Notes: generated from the sequence alone by a model not told the origin. Shown: positions 43,539 through 57,660, counted from the stretch's first letter. The stretch is DNA of 64,000 bases from Variovorax boronicumulans (GCF_007677875.1 NZ_VEDO01000015.1:62001-126000); one strand, 5' to 3'. Translations and numbers: made by a program.

Positions 43539-44702
43539 ATGGATGCACGACAGGAGGAGGCCCCGGAGCCCGTTGCCGCCGCGCCCGCGCCGGAGGGTGG
43601 GCATGCGCTGCCCGATGCGGCGGTCGACATGCGCAATGCTGCGCTGGCCGTGCTGGCGGTGCTGGCCTGCGTGTTCGCGTTGCGCTGGGCGGCGCAGGTG
43701 TTCATTCCCCTCATGATGAGCCTGCTGCTCACCTACGCGCTGTCGCCGGCGGTGGAGCGGCTGGCGCGCTGGCACGTCTCGCGCTGGATCGGCGCCGCTG
43801 TGGTGCTGCTCGCGTTGCTGGGTGCCATCGGCTTCACGGGTTACCGGCTGGCCGGCAGCGCCGGTGCGCTGCTCGACGCACTGCCCGTGGCCGCCCAGAA
43901 GCTGCGCCTGCACATCCAGGCCAGCCAACGGCCCGGCGACGTGAGTGCGCTGAGCACCGTGCAAAAGGCCGCGGCCCACCTGGAGCAGGCGACCGAGGGC
44001 GCAGCCGAGCCGCCGCGCCGCGGCGTCCAGCGCGTGACCATCGAGCGGCCGCGGTTCAACGTACGCGACTACCTGTGGACCGGCACCATGGGCCTGATCA
44101 GCATGGCGCTGCAGCTCACGCTGGTGACCTTCATGACCTATTTCGCGCTGGCATCGGGCACGATGTTCCGGCGCAAGCTCGTGCGCATCAGCGGGGCCAG
44201 CTTCAGCCGGAAGAAGATCACCGTGCAGGTGCTGGACGACATCGTCGGCCACGTGGAGCGTTACCTGCTGGTGCAGATCCTCACCAGCGCCATCGTCGGC
44301 CTGGCCACCGGCATCGTGTTCTGGGCCTTCGGGCTGGAGAATGCCGCGGTCTGGGGCATCGTGGCCGGCGTCACCAACCTGATTCCCTACCTGGGTTCGC
44401 TGCTGGTCATGGTGGGCGCCGGACTGCTCGCGCTGCTGCAGTTCGACAGCTACCACATGGCGCTGCTGATCGCCGGCAGCTCGCTGGCCATCCACACCCT
44501 GGTCGGCCAGCTGCTGGTGCCCTGGCTCACCAGCCGCACCAGCCGCATGAACCCGGTGGCGGTGTTCGTGGGCGTGATCTTCTGGGGCTGGCTCTGGGGC
44601 GTGCCGGGCCTGCTGCTGGGCATCCCGATCATGATGGTCATCAAGGCCATCTGCGACCACGTGGAAGACCTGCAGCCGGTGGGCGAGTTGCTCAGCGACT
44701 GA
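43539..44702 (+). CDS. AI-2E-family transporter (PerM/TqsA-like permease)
   Basis: A 387-residue protein with about seven or eight membrane helices. The N-terminal helix pair is LAVLAVLACVFALRWAAQVFIPLMMSLLLTYALSPAVERL. The C-terminal part has VAGVTNLIPYLGSLLVMVGAGLLALLQF and VGVIFWGWLWGVPGLLLGIPIMMVIKAICDH, typical of the UPF0118/AI-2E family. Members include putative AI-2 exporters and Na+/H+ antiporters; the substrate is unknown. AAAGGAAG (43526-43533) sets the ATG at 43539. It is divergent from the stressosome operon and overlaps the convergent kinase gene by 11 bases, so it may belong to the stress regulon (inference). Confidence 0.9.
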   Translation: MDARQEEAPEPVAAAPAPEGGHALPDAAVDMRNAALAVLAVLACVFALRWAAQVFIPLMMSLLLTYALSPAVERLARWHVSRWIGAAVVLLALLGAIGFTGYRLAGSAGALLDALPVAAQKLRLHIQASQRPGDVSALSTVQKAAAHLEQATEGAAEPPRRGVQRVTIERPRFNVRDYLWTGTMGLISMALQLTLVTFMTYFALASGTMFRRKLVRISGASFSRKKITVQVLDDIVGHVERYLLVQILTSAIVGLATGIVFWAFGLENAAVWGIVAGVTNLIPYLGSLLVMVGAGLLALLQFDSYHMALLIAGSSLAIHTLVGQLLVPWLTSRTSRMNPVAVFVGVIFWGWLWGVPGLLLGIPIMMVIKAICDHVEDLQPVGELLSD

Positions 44703-46230
44703 TCTTGTCGAGGAAACCCAGCAGTGCGTCGGGGTCGAGCGGCTTGACCAGGTGGTGGTCGAAGCCGGCCGCGGCCGTGGCTTCGCGGTCACGCTGCTGT
44801 CCCCAACCCGTCAGCGCCACCAGCAGCAGGTCGCGGCCCGCCGGGTGCTGGCGCAGGCGGCGCGCCAGCTCGTAGCCGTCCATGCCGGGCATGCCGATGT
44901 CCAGGATGGCCAGTTCGGGCCGCAGTCCCGGCAGCAGCTCCAGCGCCTCGGCACCGCTGTAGGCGACCGCGGTGGCCATGCCGGCAGCGTCCAGGAACTC
45001 CGCCAGGCTGTCGGCCGCATCGCGGTTGTCGTCGACCACCAGAACGGTGCGCCGGGATGCCGTCGGCGCGGGTGCGTCGGCCAGTACCGCGGCGGCCGGC
45101 GTGGCCTGCAGCGGCAGCCGCACCGTGAACTCGCTGCCTTGGCCCAGCCCGGCGCTGTGTGCCGCGATGCGGCCGCCCTGCAGTTCGACCAGGCTGCGCG
45201 CCAGCGTGAGCCCGATGCCCAGGCCGCCCTGTGCCGCCTTGGACGCGCCGCTGGCCTGCACGAACATGTCGAACACGGTGTCCAGCATCTCGGGCGCGAT
45301 GCCGATCCCGTCATCGCGCACACTGACCACGGCCTCGCCGCCCGTGGCCTGCGCGGCCAGCACGAGGTGGCCCCCGGGCGGCGTGTAGCGGGCGGCGTTG
45401 TTGAGCAGGTTGGCGAAGACCTGGGTCAGGCGCACGCCGTCGCCGTGCATGGGCAAGGGGGCATCGGGCAGCTGCAGTTGGAGGCGATGGCCCGCGGCGT
45501 CGATCAGCGGGCGGCTCAGTTCCACCGCGTCGCGCAGCACCTGCTGCAGATCGATGGCGGCGGTGTCCAGTTCGATCCGGCCCCGCGTGATGCGCGAGAT
45601 CTCCATGAGGTCGTTGACCAGCCGCACCATGTGGTCGACCTGGCGCCGCATCATGTCGTAGTGGCGCTCGGCCTCGTCCGGGCCCGGGCGCTTGCGCTTG
45701 AGCAGCGTGAGCGCGGTCTGCAGCGGCGCCAGCGGGTTGCGCAACTCGTGCGCCAGCGTGGCCAGAAACTCTGTCTTGCGCTGGTCGGCCAGCCGCAAGC
45801 CTTCCAGCGTTGCGCGCAAGTCGTATTGCCGGTTGCGCGCGCGCAGTGCCGACCGCACCGAACTCACGAACGCCGCTACCCGCATCGGCCGCTCGATCAC
45901 CGTGACGTTGGCCACACTGTCCATGGCCTCGGCCACGACGCGCGAATCGGCGCCCTGACGCGCCAGCACCAGCACCGGCAGATCGGACCACGGTGGCTGT
46001 CGCTGCAGGGCCTGCGTAAGCCCTGTGGCAGCCGGCTCAGCGAGCGCCTCCTCGGCCAGCACCAACGCACCAGCGCCGTGTGCCAGTTCGTCCGCCAACG
46101 CGGCCAGTGTGGTGCAGTTCTGCACCTGCACGCCGGCGCGCTCGAGCACCGCCCGTGTCATCAGCGCGTCCCTCGCTGTCGCAGCACGCATCAGAACCCG
46201 GCGTTCGAGCGCGTCGGCAGCGTCGCTCAT
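44692..46230 (-). CDS. Hybrid histidine kinase with pseudo-receiver, paired with the KaiC-like ATPase
   Basis: 512 residues. Residues about 8-130 look like a receiver fold without the phosphoacceptor Asp (GALVLAEEAL at that site). HisKA has H161 (LATLAHELRNPLAPL), and the ATPase domain has ANLLNNAARYTPPGG and GGLGIGLTLARSLVELQGG. The C-terminal receiver has D444 (LDIGMPGMDGY) and LVKPLDP. No membrane segment is seen. Its start overlaps the KaiC-like stop by four bases (46227-46230). A pseudo-receiver next to a KaiC-type protein recalls the KaiC-SasA/CikA relation, but a direct contact is inference. Confidence 0.9.
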   Translation of the reverse strand: MSDAADALERRVLMRAATARDALMTRAVLERAGVQVQNCTTLAALADELAHGAGALVLAEEALAEPAATGLTQALQRQPPWSDLPVLVLARQGADSRVVAEAMDSVANVTVIERPMRVAAFVSSVRSALRARNRQYDLRATLEGLRLADQRKTEFLATLAHELRNPLAPLQTALTLLKRKRPGPDEAERHYDMMRRQVDHMVRLVNDLMEISRITRGRIELDTAAIDLQQVLRDAVELSRPLIDAAGHRLQLQLPDAPLPMHGDGVRLTQVFANLLNNAARYTPPGGHLVLAAQATGGEAVVSVRDDGIGIAPEMLDTVFDMFVQASGASKAAQGGLGIGLTLARSLVELQGGRIAAHSAGLGQGSEFTVRLPLQATPAAAVLADAPAPTASRRTVLVVDDNRDAADSLAEFLDAAGMATAVAYSGAEALELLPGLRPELAILDIGMPGMDGYELARRLRQHPAGRDLLLVALTGWGQQRDREATAAAGFDHHLVKPLDPDALLGFLDKISR

Positions 46231-47729
46231 GAAGGGTCGCTGGCCGGCGCATCGACCGGGACGGGCACGCCAGTCAGGATGCCGCGGAAGTCGCGCAAGG
46301 GCTCGCCGATGTGGATGCCGGTTTCCGTGAGCGAAAAATCGCGGATGGTGCGCTCGTGATGGCCACCGCGCTTCTTGACGACCGAGATCGCCTGGCGCAC
46401 CTCGCCGGCCAGTTCGAAGTAGCGCAGCAGCACCACTGCATCGGCCAAGTAGCTGGCGTCCACCGCCGCGGTCATGTTGCCGCCGACCAGGCCATGGTGT
46501 GCGCCGACCATCAGGGTGGCCACACCGTTCTGGCCGAGGTAGGTCAGCAGCTCGTGCAGCTGCACGATGAGGAAGTGCTCGTCCGGCATGGCGTTCAGGT
46601 AGCCGTTCAGGCTGTCGATCAGCAGCACCTTGGCCTGGTGCCGGATGACGGCCTCGCGCACCAGATGCACGAACTCGCCCGGCGAAAGTTCCGCCGGATC
46701 GACCTGGCGCACGCGGATCAAGCCCTGGTCGATGAAGGGGCCGAGCTCCATGTCCATGCCGGCGCTGCGGGTGCGCAGCGTATTGATGCTTTCGTCGAAG
46801 ATGAACAGCGCCGAGCACTCGCCGCGGCGCGCTGCCGCCAGCGCGAATTGCACGCCCAACGTGGACTTGCCGGTGCCGGGCGCCCCGACGAACAGGGTGC
46901 TGGTGCCGCGTTCGATGCCGCCGCCCAGCAGTGCATCCAGCGCCGGCAGGCCGCTGGACATGCGCACCTGTTCCAGTGGCTTGTGGTGTTCGGCCGCGAC
47001 CAGGCGCGGATACACCAGAAGGCCGCCCCGGCCGATGGTGTAGTCGTGGTAACCGGTGCGGTATTGCCGGCCACGGTACTTGGTGACGAGCAGGCGCCTT
47101 CGCGTCGAGCCGAAATCCGCGTTGTGCTGGTCGAGCCGGATCACTGCATGCGAGATGCTCTGTACCTGCAGGTCGTGCTCCATCGCTGTCATGTCGTCCA
47201 ACAGCAGCACGGTGCAGTTGCGCCCGGCAAAAAACTGCTTGAGTGCCAGGATCTGGCGGCGGTAGCGCAGCGAGTTGCCGGCCAGCAGGCGCAGCTCCGA
47301 CAGCGAATCGAACACCACGCGCTGCGGGCGCAGCAGTTCCACGTCGGCCAGGATCTTGAGTGTGGTCTCGCTGAGTTCCACCTCGGACGGGTGGAACATG
47401 GTGTATTGCTCCTCCGGCTCGAGAGCGTCGTTGTTGGGCAGCATCTCGCGCACGTGCACACCTTGCAGGTCCCACCCGTGCGAACGGGCCACGCCGGCCA
47501 GTTCTTTCGCGGTTTCCGACAGCGTCACGTACAGCACCGATTCGCCGCGCCGCGCGCCCTCGAGCAGGAACTGCATCGCGATCGTGGTCTTGCCCGCGCC
47601 GGGCGCGCCTTCCAGCAGGTACAGCCGGTTGAGCGTGAGGCCGCCGCCCAGCACGTCGTCCAAGCCCGGCACGCCGATCTGCGCCATGGCTTCGATGGGT
47701 TCGGCAGAAGAGGAAAGCAGGTCGGCCAC
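46227..47729 (-). CDS. KaiC-like double-domain RecA-family ATPase
   Basis: 500 residues with two RecA-like ATPase domains. Domain I has Walker A EGAPGAGKTT and the catalytic Glu in TLSETAKEL; domain II has GAPGTGKST and VLLIDSLNGYLNAM (Walker B). Each begins with the KaiC-type lead GVPGLDDVLGGG or LPALDALLGGG. This matches the widespread KaiC-family proteins of proteobacteria that lack KaiA/KaiB and are tied to stress or kinase signalling. I chose the GTG at 47729, with GGAG six bases before it; a GTG at 47789 is also in frame and gives a poor N-terminus. It overlaps the downstream kinase gene by four bases. A TATAAC box (47781-47786, minus strand) may drive it. Confidence 0.9.
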   Translation of the reverse strand: MADLLSSSAEPIEAMAQIGVPGLDDVLGGGLTLNRLYLLEGAPGAGKTTIAMQFLLEGARRGESVLYVTLSETAKELAGVARSHGWDLQGVHVREMLPNNDALEPEEQYTMFHPSEVELSETTLKILADVELLRPQRVVFDSLSELRLLAGNSLRYRRQILALKQFFAGRNCTVLLLDDMTAMEHDLQVQSISHAVIRLDQHNADFGSTRRRLLVTKYRGRQYRTGYHDYTIGRGGLLVYPRLVAAEHHKPLEQVRMSSGLPALDALLGGGIERGTSTLFVGAPGTGKSTLGVQFALAAARRGECSALFIFDESINTLRTRSAGMDMELGPFIDQGLIRVRQVDPAELSPGEFVHLVREAVIRHQAKVLLIDSLNGYLNAMPDEHFLIVQLHELLTYLGQNGVATLMVGAHHGLVGGNMTAAVDASYLADAVVLLRYFELAGEVRQAISVVKKRGGHHERTIRDFSLTETGIHIGEPLRDFRGILTGVPVPVDAPASDPS

Positions 47730-47917
47730 GTGTTGCTCCGTGCGTTGGTTGGGCTGGGTGGTCCATCGACCTTGCCGGCGGTTATACACGCCTGCACCAC
47801 CGAATTCGCGGTTTGCGCAACGGTCCGCCGCCCGGCGAACAAGGGTCGGGGTGCAGTCCTACAGGCCCGCTCCAGGAATGGCGAGAATGGCGCCCCACCG
47901 TGTCTTGGACCTGCGGC

Positions 47918-50008
47918 ATGAACCACTCCTTGCGTTGGATACCTTTGCTGGCCTGCTCGACCATCGCCCTGCCGTTGCCCGGACAAGCCCAGACCGATGT
48001 CCCTGCGCTGGCAGCCACGGTGGTCACCGCGACGCGCACCGAAGCCGATCCGCAGGACGTGCCGGCCTCGATCGGCAGCGTCGCCGGGGACGATCTGCGC
48101 CAGGGCCGTGCCCAGGTCAACATCTCCGAGGCCCTGGGCAGCGTGCCGGGCCTGCAGGCGCGCGAGCGCCAGAACTACGCCCAGGACGTGCAGATCTCCA
48201 TGCGCGGCTTCGGCACGCGCGCCACCTTCGGCATCCGTGGCCTGCGCCTGTACGTGGATGGCATCCCGGCCACGCAGCCCGATGGCCAGGGCCAGCTCTC
48301 GCATGTCGACCTGGCATCGGCCGAGCGCATCGAGGTGCTGCGCGGGCCGTTTTCGGCCCTGTACGGCAACTCTTCCGGCGGCGTGCTGCAGGTGTTCACC
48401 GAGGAAGGCCGCGGCGCGCCCAGGCTGCGGCTGGACACGGCCGCCGGCAGCGACGGCCTGCTGCGGTTCGGCACCAAGCTCAGCGGCAACACGGGGCCGA
48501 ACGACAGCGGCGTGGGCTACGTGCTTTCGGCCAGCCGCTTCGCCACCGACGGGTACCGTGAGCACAGCGCGGCGCGGCGCACCCTGGCCAATGCCAAGCT
48601 CACACTCCGACCGCACGAGGATGGCAAGCTCACGCTGGTGGCGAACCGCGTGGTGCTGCCCAAGGCCGACGATCCGCTGGGGCTGACGCGCGCGCAGTGG
48701 CAGGCCAATCCGCGCGGCGTCGATCCGGCGGCGCTGAGCTTCGACACCCGCAAGAACATGGACCAGACGCAGGCCGGACTGGTCTACGAGCACTACGTCA
48801 GCGAAGCCCACGCGCTGCAGGCCACGCTGTACGGCGGGCAGCGCGGCACGACGCAGTTCCAGTCGATCCCGGTGGCGCCGCAGAACAACCCGCGCCACCC
48901 CGGCGGCGTGATCGACCTGGACCGCGACTATGCCGGCGCCGATCTGCGATGGACCTGGCGGACGCAGTTGGCCGACGCCCCGCTGACCATGGTGGCGGGG
49001 CTGGCCTACGATGGCCTGCGCGAGGACCGACGGGGTTATGCCAACTTCGTCGGCACCACGCCGGGTGTGCAGGGCGCGCTGCGCCGCGACGAACGCAACC
49101 GCGTCAACAACATCGACCAATACCTGCAGGCGGACTGGCGCGTGACCGAGCGCTGGACGCTGAACGCGGGTCTGCGGCACAGCCGCATCCGGTTCGATTC
49201 ACAGGACCGCTACATCACGGCCGCCAATCCCGACGACAGCGGTGCGGCGCGCTACAGCGCCACCTTGCCCGTGCTGGGCGCGAGCTTTGCGATCACCGAG
49301 AGCCTGCGGGTCTACGCCTCGGCCGGCAAGGGCTTCGAGACGCCCACGCTCAACGAGATTTCCTACCGTCCCGACCAGCAACCCGGCCTGAACTTCGCGC
49401 TGAACCCGGCCCGCAGCAAGAGCGTGGAAGCCGGTCTGAAGCACCGCAGTGCCGCCTTGGGCGAATGGACCGCCGCAGTGTTCCGCACCGGCACCGAGGA
49501 TGAGATCGTGACCAGCACCGTCAACGGGCGCTCCACCGCGCAGAATGCCGGCAAGACGCGCCGCAACGGCCTCGAACTGGCCTGGGAGCAGCGCCACCTG
49601 CAGCACCTGCGCACGCAGGTGGCCCTCACCTGGCTCGATGCGCGCTACCGCGAGGGCGCCAACGCGGGCGCGCACATGCCGGGCCTGGCCAAGAGCAGCC
49701 TGTATGCCAGCGCCGGCTGGGTCCCTCCGCAGGGCTGGCGCGCCGGTGCCGAATGGCGTTTGCTGAGCAAGGTCTACGTCAACGACGCCAACAGCGACGC
49801 AGCATCCGGATATGGCGTGCTGGGTCTGTACACGGGTTACGCCGCGCGCCTGGGAAGCTGGCAGCTGGAGGGCTTCGTACGCGCCGACAACCTGCTGGAC
49901 AAGCGCTATGCCGGCTCGGTCATCGTCAACGAGGGCAACAGCCGCTTCTTCGAACCCGCACCGGGCCGCAACTGGTTGGTCGGGCTCTCGGCCACGCTCG
50001 CGCTGTAG
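47918..50008 (+). CDS. TonB-dependent outer-membrane receptor
   Basis: 696 residues. The signal peptide is MNHSLRWIPLLACSTIALPLPGQAQ, and the TonB-box-like AATVVTATR follows. The plug has QISMRGFGTRATFGIRG and IEVLRGPFSALYGNSSGG, and the barrel closes with NWLVGLSATLAL. The ligand is unknown: the plug resembles FecA/vitamin-type receptors without a signalling domain. No Fur-like box is seen upstream. The 188-base region shared with the divergent KaiC-like gene holds GTCCTACAGG at 47856-47865. Such a receptor inside a signalling block is unusual. Confidence 0.92.
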   Translation: MNHSLRWIPLLACSTIALPLPGQAQTDVPALAATVVTATRTEADPQDVPASIGSVAGDDLRQGRAQVNISEALGSVPGLQARERQNYAQDVQISMRGFGTRATFGIRGLRLYVDGIPATQPDGQGQLSHVDLASAERIEVLRGPFSALYGNSSGGVLQVFTEEGRGAPRLRLDTAAGSDGLLRFGTKLSGNTGPNDSGVGYVLSASRFATDGYREHSAARRTLANAKLTLRPHEDGKLTLVANRVVLPKADDPLGLTRAQWQANPRGVDPAALSFDTRKNMDQTQAGLVYEHYVSEAHALQATLYGGQRGTTQFQSIPVAPQNNPRHPGGVIDLDRDYAGADLRWTWRTQLADAPLTMVAGLAYDGLREDRRGYANFVGTTPGVQGALRRDERNRVNNIDQYLQADWRVTERWTLNAGLRHSRIRFDSQDRYITAANPDDSGAARYSATLPVLGASFAITESLRVYASAGKGFETPTLNEISYRPDQQPGLNFALNPARSKSVEAGLKHRSAALGEWTAAVFRTGTEDEIVTSTVNGRSTAQNAGKTRRNGLELAWEQRHLQHLRTQVALTWLDARYREGANAGAHMPGLAKSSLYASAGWVPPQGWRAGAEWRLLSKVYVNDANSDAASGYGVLGLYTGYAARLGSWQLEGFVRADNLLDKRYAGSVIVNEGNSRFFEPAPGRNWLVGLSATLAL

Positions 50009-50010
50009 AA

Positions 50011-50040
50011 GAAAAAAGGGCGCCGCGCGGCGCCCCTTTC
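50011..50040. terminator. Bidirectional rho-independent terminator
   Basis: GGGCGCCG (50018-50025) pairs with CGGCGCCC (50028-50035). An A run (50012-50017) on the left becomes a T run for the minus strand, so it ends the leftward gene at 50060 strongly. CCTTTC on the right gives a weaker tail for the receptor gene. Confidence 0.85.
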
Positions 50041-50059
50041 CCTGACGGCACTTGCTGCC

Positions 50060-50857
50060 TTACTTCTGGCCGCTGGCGTCCTTCCCGGCATTTGCCGCGC
50101 TGCCCGGCAGGTCGTTCTTCTGCTCGCCGCTCTGGCGGTTCTTGCGCCAGGTGTCGAACTCGTCGGAGAACTTCTTGTAGCGCTCGCCGCGCCACGACTG
50201 GTAGTCCTCGTCCAGGTTGCGCATCTGCTGTTCGCGCCATTGCTGGTAGTCGGGATCGTGGTGGTGCTGCTGCTGGCGGCCGCCCTGGTAGGAGCCATAA
50301 CCCAGCTGGTCGCCGTAGCCGCCATAGGTCTGGCTGCCGGCGTAGGGGCCGGTGTTGGAACGGTAGCCGCCGGAGCCGCCCTGGTAGCGCTCGTGGCCGT
50401 AGCGGTCCTCGTCGCTGCCGTAGGCGCGGTTCCAGTCGCGGCCTTCGTCGTAGCCGTAGCCGCCCTGGCGGTAGCTCTGGTTGCGGTAATGAGCATCCGC
50501 GCCGCCGTATTCGCCGCTGCGGCGCTCGTCGCGGCTGCCGTAGCCCTGGTAGCCCGGGTTGCGCATGTAGCCCGGCCGGTTGTAGCCGGGATCGGCCTGC
50601 CAGTCCCGCTGATAGCCGCCGCTCGGGCCGCCGTGCACATCGGGTGCGCTGGCGCGGCCGTAGCTGGCCTGGGCCGGGTCGTGGCGGTGCAGGTCGCTGC
50701 CTTCCTGGCGTGCGCCCCAATTGCGCGCGTCACGCCGGCTGTCTTCATAGCGCTCGCCTCCGTGCTGGCGCTGCTGGTCGGCGTACTGTCCCATCTGGTT
50801 GCGGTTGTTTTCGTGCCACGCGTCCTGCTGGTCGTGGCGTTGATCGCGTTGTGCCAT
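50060..50857 (-). CDS. Gly/Tyr/Arg/Gln-rich low-complexity protein (stress-type)
   Basis: A 265-residue hydrophilic, probably disordered protein with many YGG, GYG and GSY patches. The conserved part is the C-terminus, RNLDEDYQSWRGERYKKFSDEFDTWRKNR, which I recall from small stress-associated proteins of Burkholderiales; the function is unknown. The start follows an AGGAG-containing leader. The region between this gene and the lipoprotein gene (144 bases) has GGTAGGACGG at 50979-50988, about 120 bases before the start. Composition differs clearly from its neighbours through its Tyr, Gln and Arg content. Confidence 0.75.
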   Translation of the reverse strand: MAQRDQRHDQQDAWHENNRNQMGQYADQQRQHGGERYEDSRRDARNWGARQEGSDLHRHDPAQASYGRASAPDVHGGPSGGYQRDWQADPGYNRPGYMRNPGYQGYGSRDERRSGEYGGADAHYRNQSYRQGGYGYDEGRDWNRAYGSDEDRYGHERYQGGSGGYRSNTGPYAGSQTYGGYGDQLGYGSYQGGRQQQHHHDPDYQQWREQQMRNLDEDYQSWRGERYKKFSDEFDTWRKNRQSGEQKNDLPGSAANAGKDASGQK

Positions 50858-51001
50858 CGTGCTTCGCTCCTGTGCATTGCGGTTGTGGAATCGGCAGTGC
50901 CATGTGCGGCTGCCGCGCTGTGAATGGCAGGTTGCGGCGCGCGCCGCGGGCCGCGGGCCGGGATCGGCGCCAAGCTCCGGTAGGACGGCGCCGACCCGGT
51001 C

Positions 51002-51337
51002 TCAGCCGCCTGGGGCGGAAGCCGGCGGTGCCGCTGGCAGGGCGGACGCCGGGTTGTTCGCCGGTTCCGGCGTGGGGGGCGGTGCAGCACTGCCCGCGCC
51101 GCTGCTGCCCTGCGGGGTTTCTGTGCCGGGGCTCTTGCCGGTGCCGCCGCCGCTGCCCATGCTCTCGGGCGCCGTCGGTGTGGTCGCCGGCGCGCTGGAC
51201 GCGGTGGCGGGCGCGTTGGCAGTGCTGCCGGAGACGCCCGGCGTGGGCGCTTCGTTGCGCTGGCAGGCGCCCAGCAAGGTGGCGATGGCGAGGGCGCCGA
51301 CGGCGTGCAGACCGTGGCGCAGCTGGATCGAAGGCAT
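51002..51337 (-). CDS. Small Pro/Ala/Ser-rich lipoprotein
   Basis: 111 residues. The signal peptide ends in the lipobox LLGAC with Cys at residue 25, and the mature part is a low-complexity run of Ala, Pro, Ser, Gly and Thr with no domain. It is probably anchored in the outer membrane because residue +2 is Gln, not Asp. GGGAGA lies upstream of the ATG at 51337. TTGTAGGACGTCC lies about 60 bases upstream (51395-51407), close to a promoter position. Function is unknown. Confidence 0.7.
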   Translation of the reverse strand: MPSIQLRHGLHAVGALAIATLLGACQRNEAPTPGVSGSTANAPATASSAPATTPTAPESMGSGGGTGKSPGTETPQGSSGAGSAAPPPTPEPANNPASALPAAPPASAPGG

Positions 51338-51438
51338 GTTGGGTCTCCCAAAGGATTGGAAGCAGCCCATGCTGCGCACCGTGGGCGCGGCGTGTTGTAG
51401 GACGTCCACGCCGGGGCCTGACGGCCCGTCCCGCACGG

Positions 51439-52646
<1,208 letters not shown>

Positions 52647-52650
<4 letters not shown>

Positions 52651-53258
52651 GCCATCTCCCTGGCCTGCGAGGCCGCGTCCAGTGTGCCCAGCAGCGCGAC
52701 CAGCGCACGCAGCGGCAGCACGAAATCGGCCGGCCCCATGGCCAGAGCGCACTCCGGCATCAGCGGCATCTGCGCATCGGCCGGGTCCTGCACGGCCGTG
52801 AGGCCGCCGGCGGCGCGCACACTGGCCAGGCCTTCGGCACCGTCCTGGTTGCCGCCGGTCAGCACCATGCCCAGCAGGCGGGGGCCGTAGAGGTCAGCGG
52901 CGGACTGGAACAGCACGTCGATGGCCGGGCGCGAATAGTGCACCGGGGCATCCACCGAGAGCGCCAGCTGCGGACCGGTGTCCAGCAGCAGGTGGTAGTC
53001 CGGCGGCGCGAAATAGACATGGCCGGGCTCGATGGGTTGCTTGTCATGGGCCTCGCGCAGCGGCACGGCGCAGCGCGGCGCGAAGATCTCCACGAGCAGG
53101 CTGGCACGGTCGCGCGGCAGGTGCTGCACCACGAACACGGGGGCCCGCAGGCCGGCCGGCAGCGCCGGCAGCAGCTGCGACAAGGCCTCGATGCCTCCAG
53201 CCGAGGCGCCGATCACGACCGCGTCCACGCGGCCTGCGAGCGATGGGGCCGCTGTCAT
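52647..53258 (-). CDS. CheB-type methylesterase domain protein
   Basis: 203 residues, only the catalytic domain of CheB. The triad is S19 (VIGASAGG), H46 (VVQHLPRD) and D139 (LTGGNQDGAEGL; usual LTGMGxDG). There is no receiver domain, so activity cannot be switched by phosphorylation in the normal way. CheB removes methyl groups from, or deamidates, chemoreceptor glutamates; here no receptor or cheA/cheW is near. It overlaps the CheR-like gene by four bases on one side and the kinase gene by four on the other. The partner protein may be the large hybrid kinase with its long coiled coil (inference). Confidence 0.9.
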
Positions 53259-54076
53259 ACGTTCTTCTGGTAGATGCGCTCTTCGCGCACGAACTCGGAG
53301 AAGGCAGCTGCGCAGGACGAAAAGCGCAGCGATTCCTTGCTGCCCAGCCCGAGAAAGCCCTTGCGGCACAGCGCGTCGCGGAATAAGCCGAGCGCGCGGT
53401 CCTGCAGCGGCCGGTCGAAATAGATCAGCACGTTGCGGCAGGAGACCAGCTGCATCTCGGCGAACACCGAATCGGTGGCCAGGCTGTGGTCGGAAAACAC
53501 CACGTTGCGCCGCAGGCTCTTGTCGAACACCGCACGGCCGTAGGCGGCCGTGTAGTAGTCCGACAGCGAGCTCTTGCCCCCCGCACGCTGGTGGTTGAGC
53601 GTGAAGCCGGCGATGCGGTCCAGCTCGTAGACGCCGGCCTCGGCCCGCTGCAGCGCCTGCGGGTTGATGTCGGTGGCGTAGATCAACGTGCGCTCCAGCA
53701 GGCCTTCCTCGCGCAGCAGGATGGCCAGCGAATAGACCTCCTCGCCGGTGCTGCAGCCCGCCACCCAGACCTTGAGCGAGGGGTACGTGCGCAGCAGCGG
53801 CACCACCTCGCGGCGCAGCGCGAGAAAGTACGCGGGGTCGCGGAACATCTCGCTGACCTGCACCGTGAGGTAATCCAGCAGGGCCGGGAAGAAGTCTGCC
53901 TGGTGCAGCACCTTGTCCTGCAGTTGCGACAGGGACGTGCAGGAGAAACGCCCCATCGCGGCCTTGAGCCGGCGCCGCAGCGAGGCCTGCGCATAGCCGC
54001 GGAAGTCGAAGTGCCAGCGCAGGTAGATGGCGTCCACGAGCAGGCCCATCTCGATGTCGAAGGTGCGGTCGGACAT
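53255..54076 (-). CDS. CheR-type protein-glutamate methyltransferase
   Basis: 273 residues. The N-terminal helical domain has DFRGYAQASLRRRLKAAM, and the SAM site is LKVWVAGCSTGEEVYSLAILL. FSDHSLATDSVFAEMQLVSCRNVLIYF is the typical CheR second half. It uses S-adenosylmethionine to methylate glutamate residues on helical coiled coils. It starts three bases after the large kinase gene ends and overlaps the CheB-like gene by four. The two antagonistic enzymes in one operon with a sensor kinase suggest adaptation by reversible methylation. Confidence 0.92.
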   Translation of the reverse strand: MSDRTFDIEMGLLVDAIYLRWHFDFRGYAQASLRRRLKAAMGRFSCTSLSQLQDKVLHQADFFPALLDYLTVQVSEMFRDPAYFLALRREVVPLLRTYPSLKVWVAGCSTGEEVYSLAILLREEGLLERTLIYATDINPQALQRAEAGVYELDRIAGFTLNHQRAGGKSSLSDYYTAAYGRAVFDKSLRRNVVFSDHSLATDSVFAEMQLVSCRNVLIYFDRPLQDRALGLFRDALCRKGFLGLGSKESLRFSSCAAAFSEFVREERIYQKNV

Positions 54077-54079
54077 GGT

Positions 54080-57574
<3,495 letters not shown>

Positions 57575-57660
57575 GGGGCGCGCATGGCGTGGCGGGGGGC
57601 GGATGCGGCAAACATGGGCATGAGGTAGGAGATTCTAGAAATCGACATCCCGCCTTCCTG

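Noticed and set aside
50060-50857. Tandem repeat array or CRISPR-like region
   Set aside because: The repetition comes from Gly/Tyr-rich codons in one reading frame. There are no equal spacers and no conserved direct repeat.
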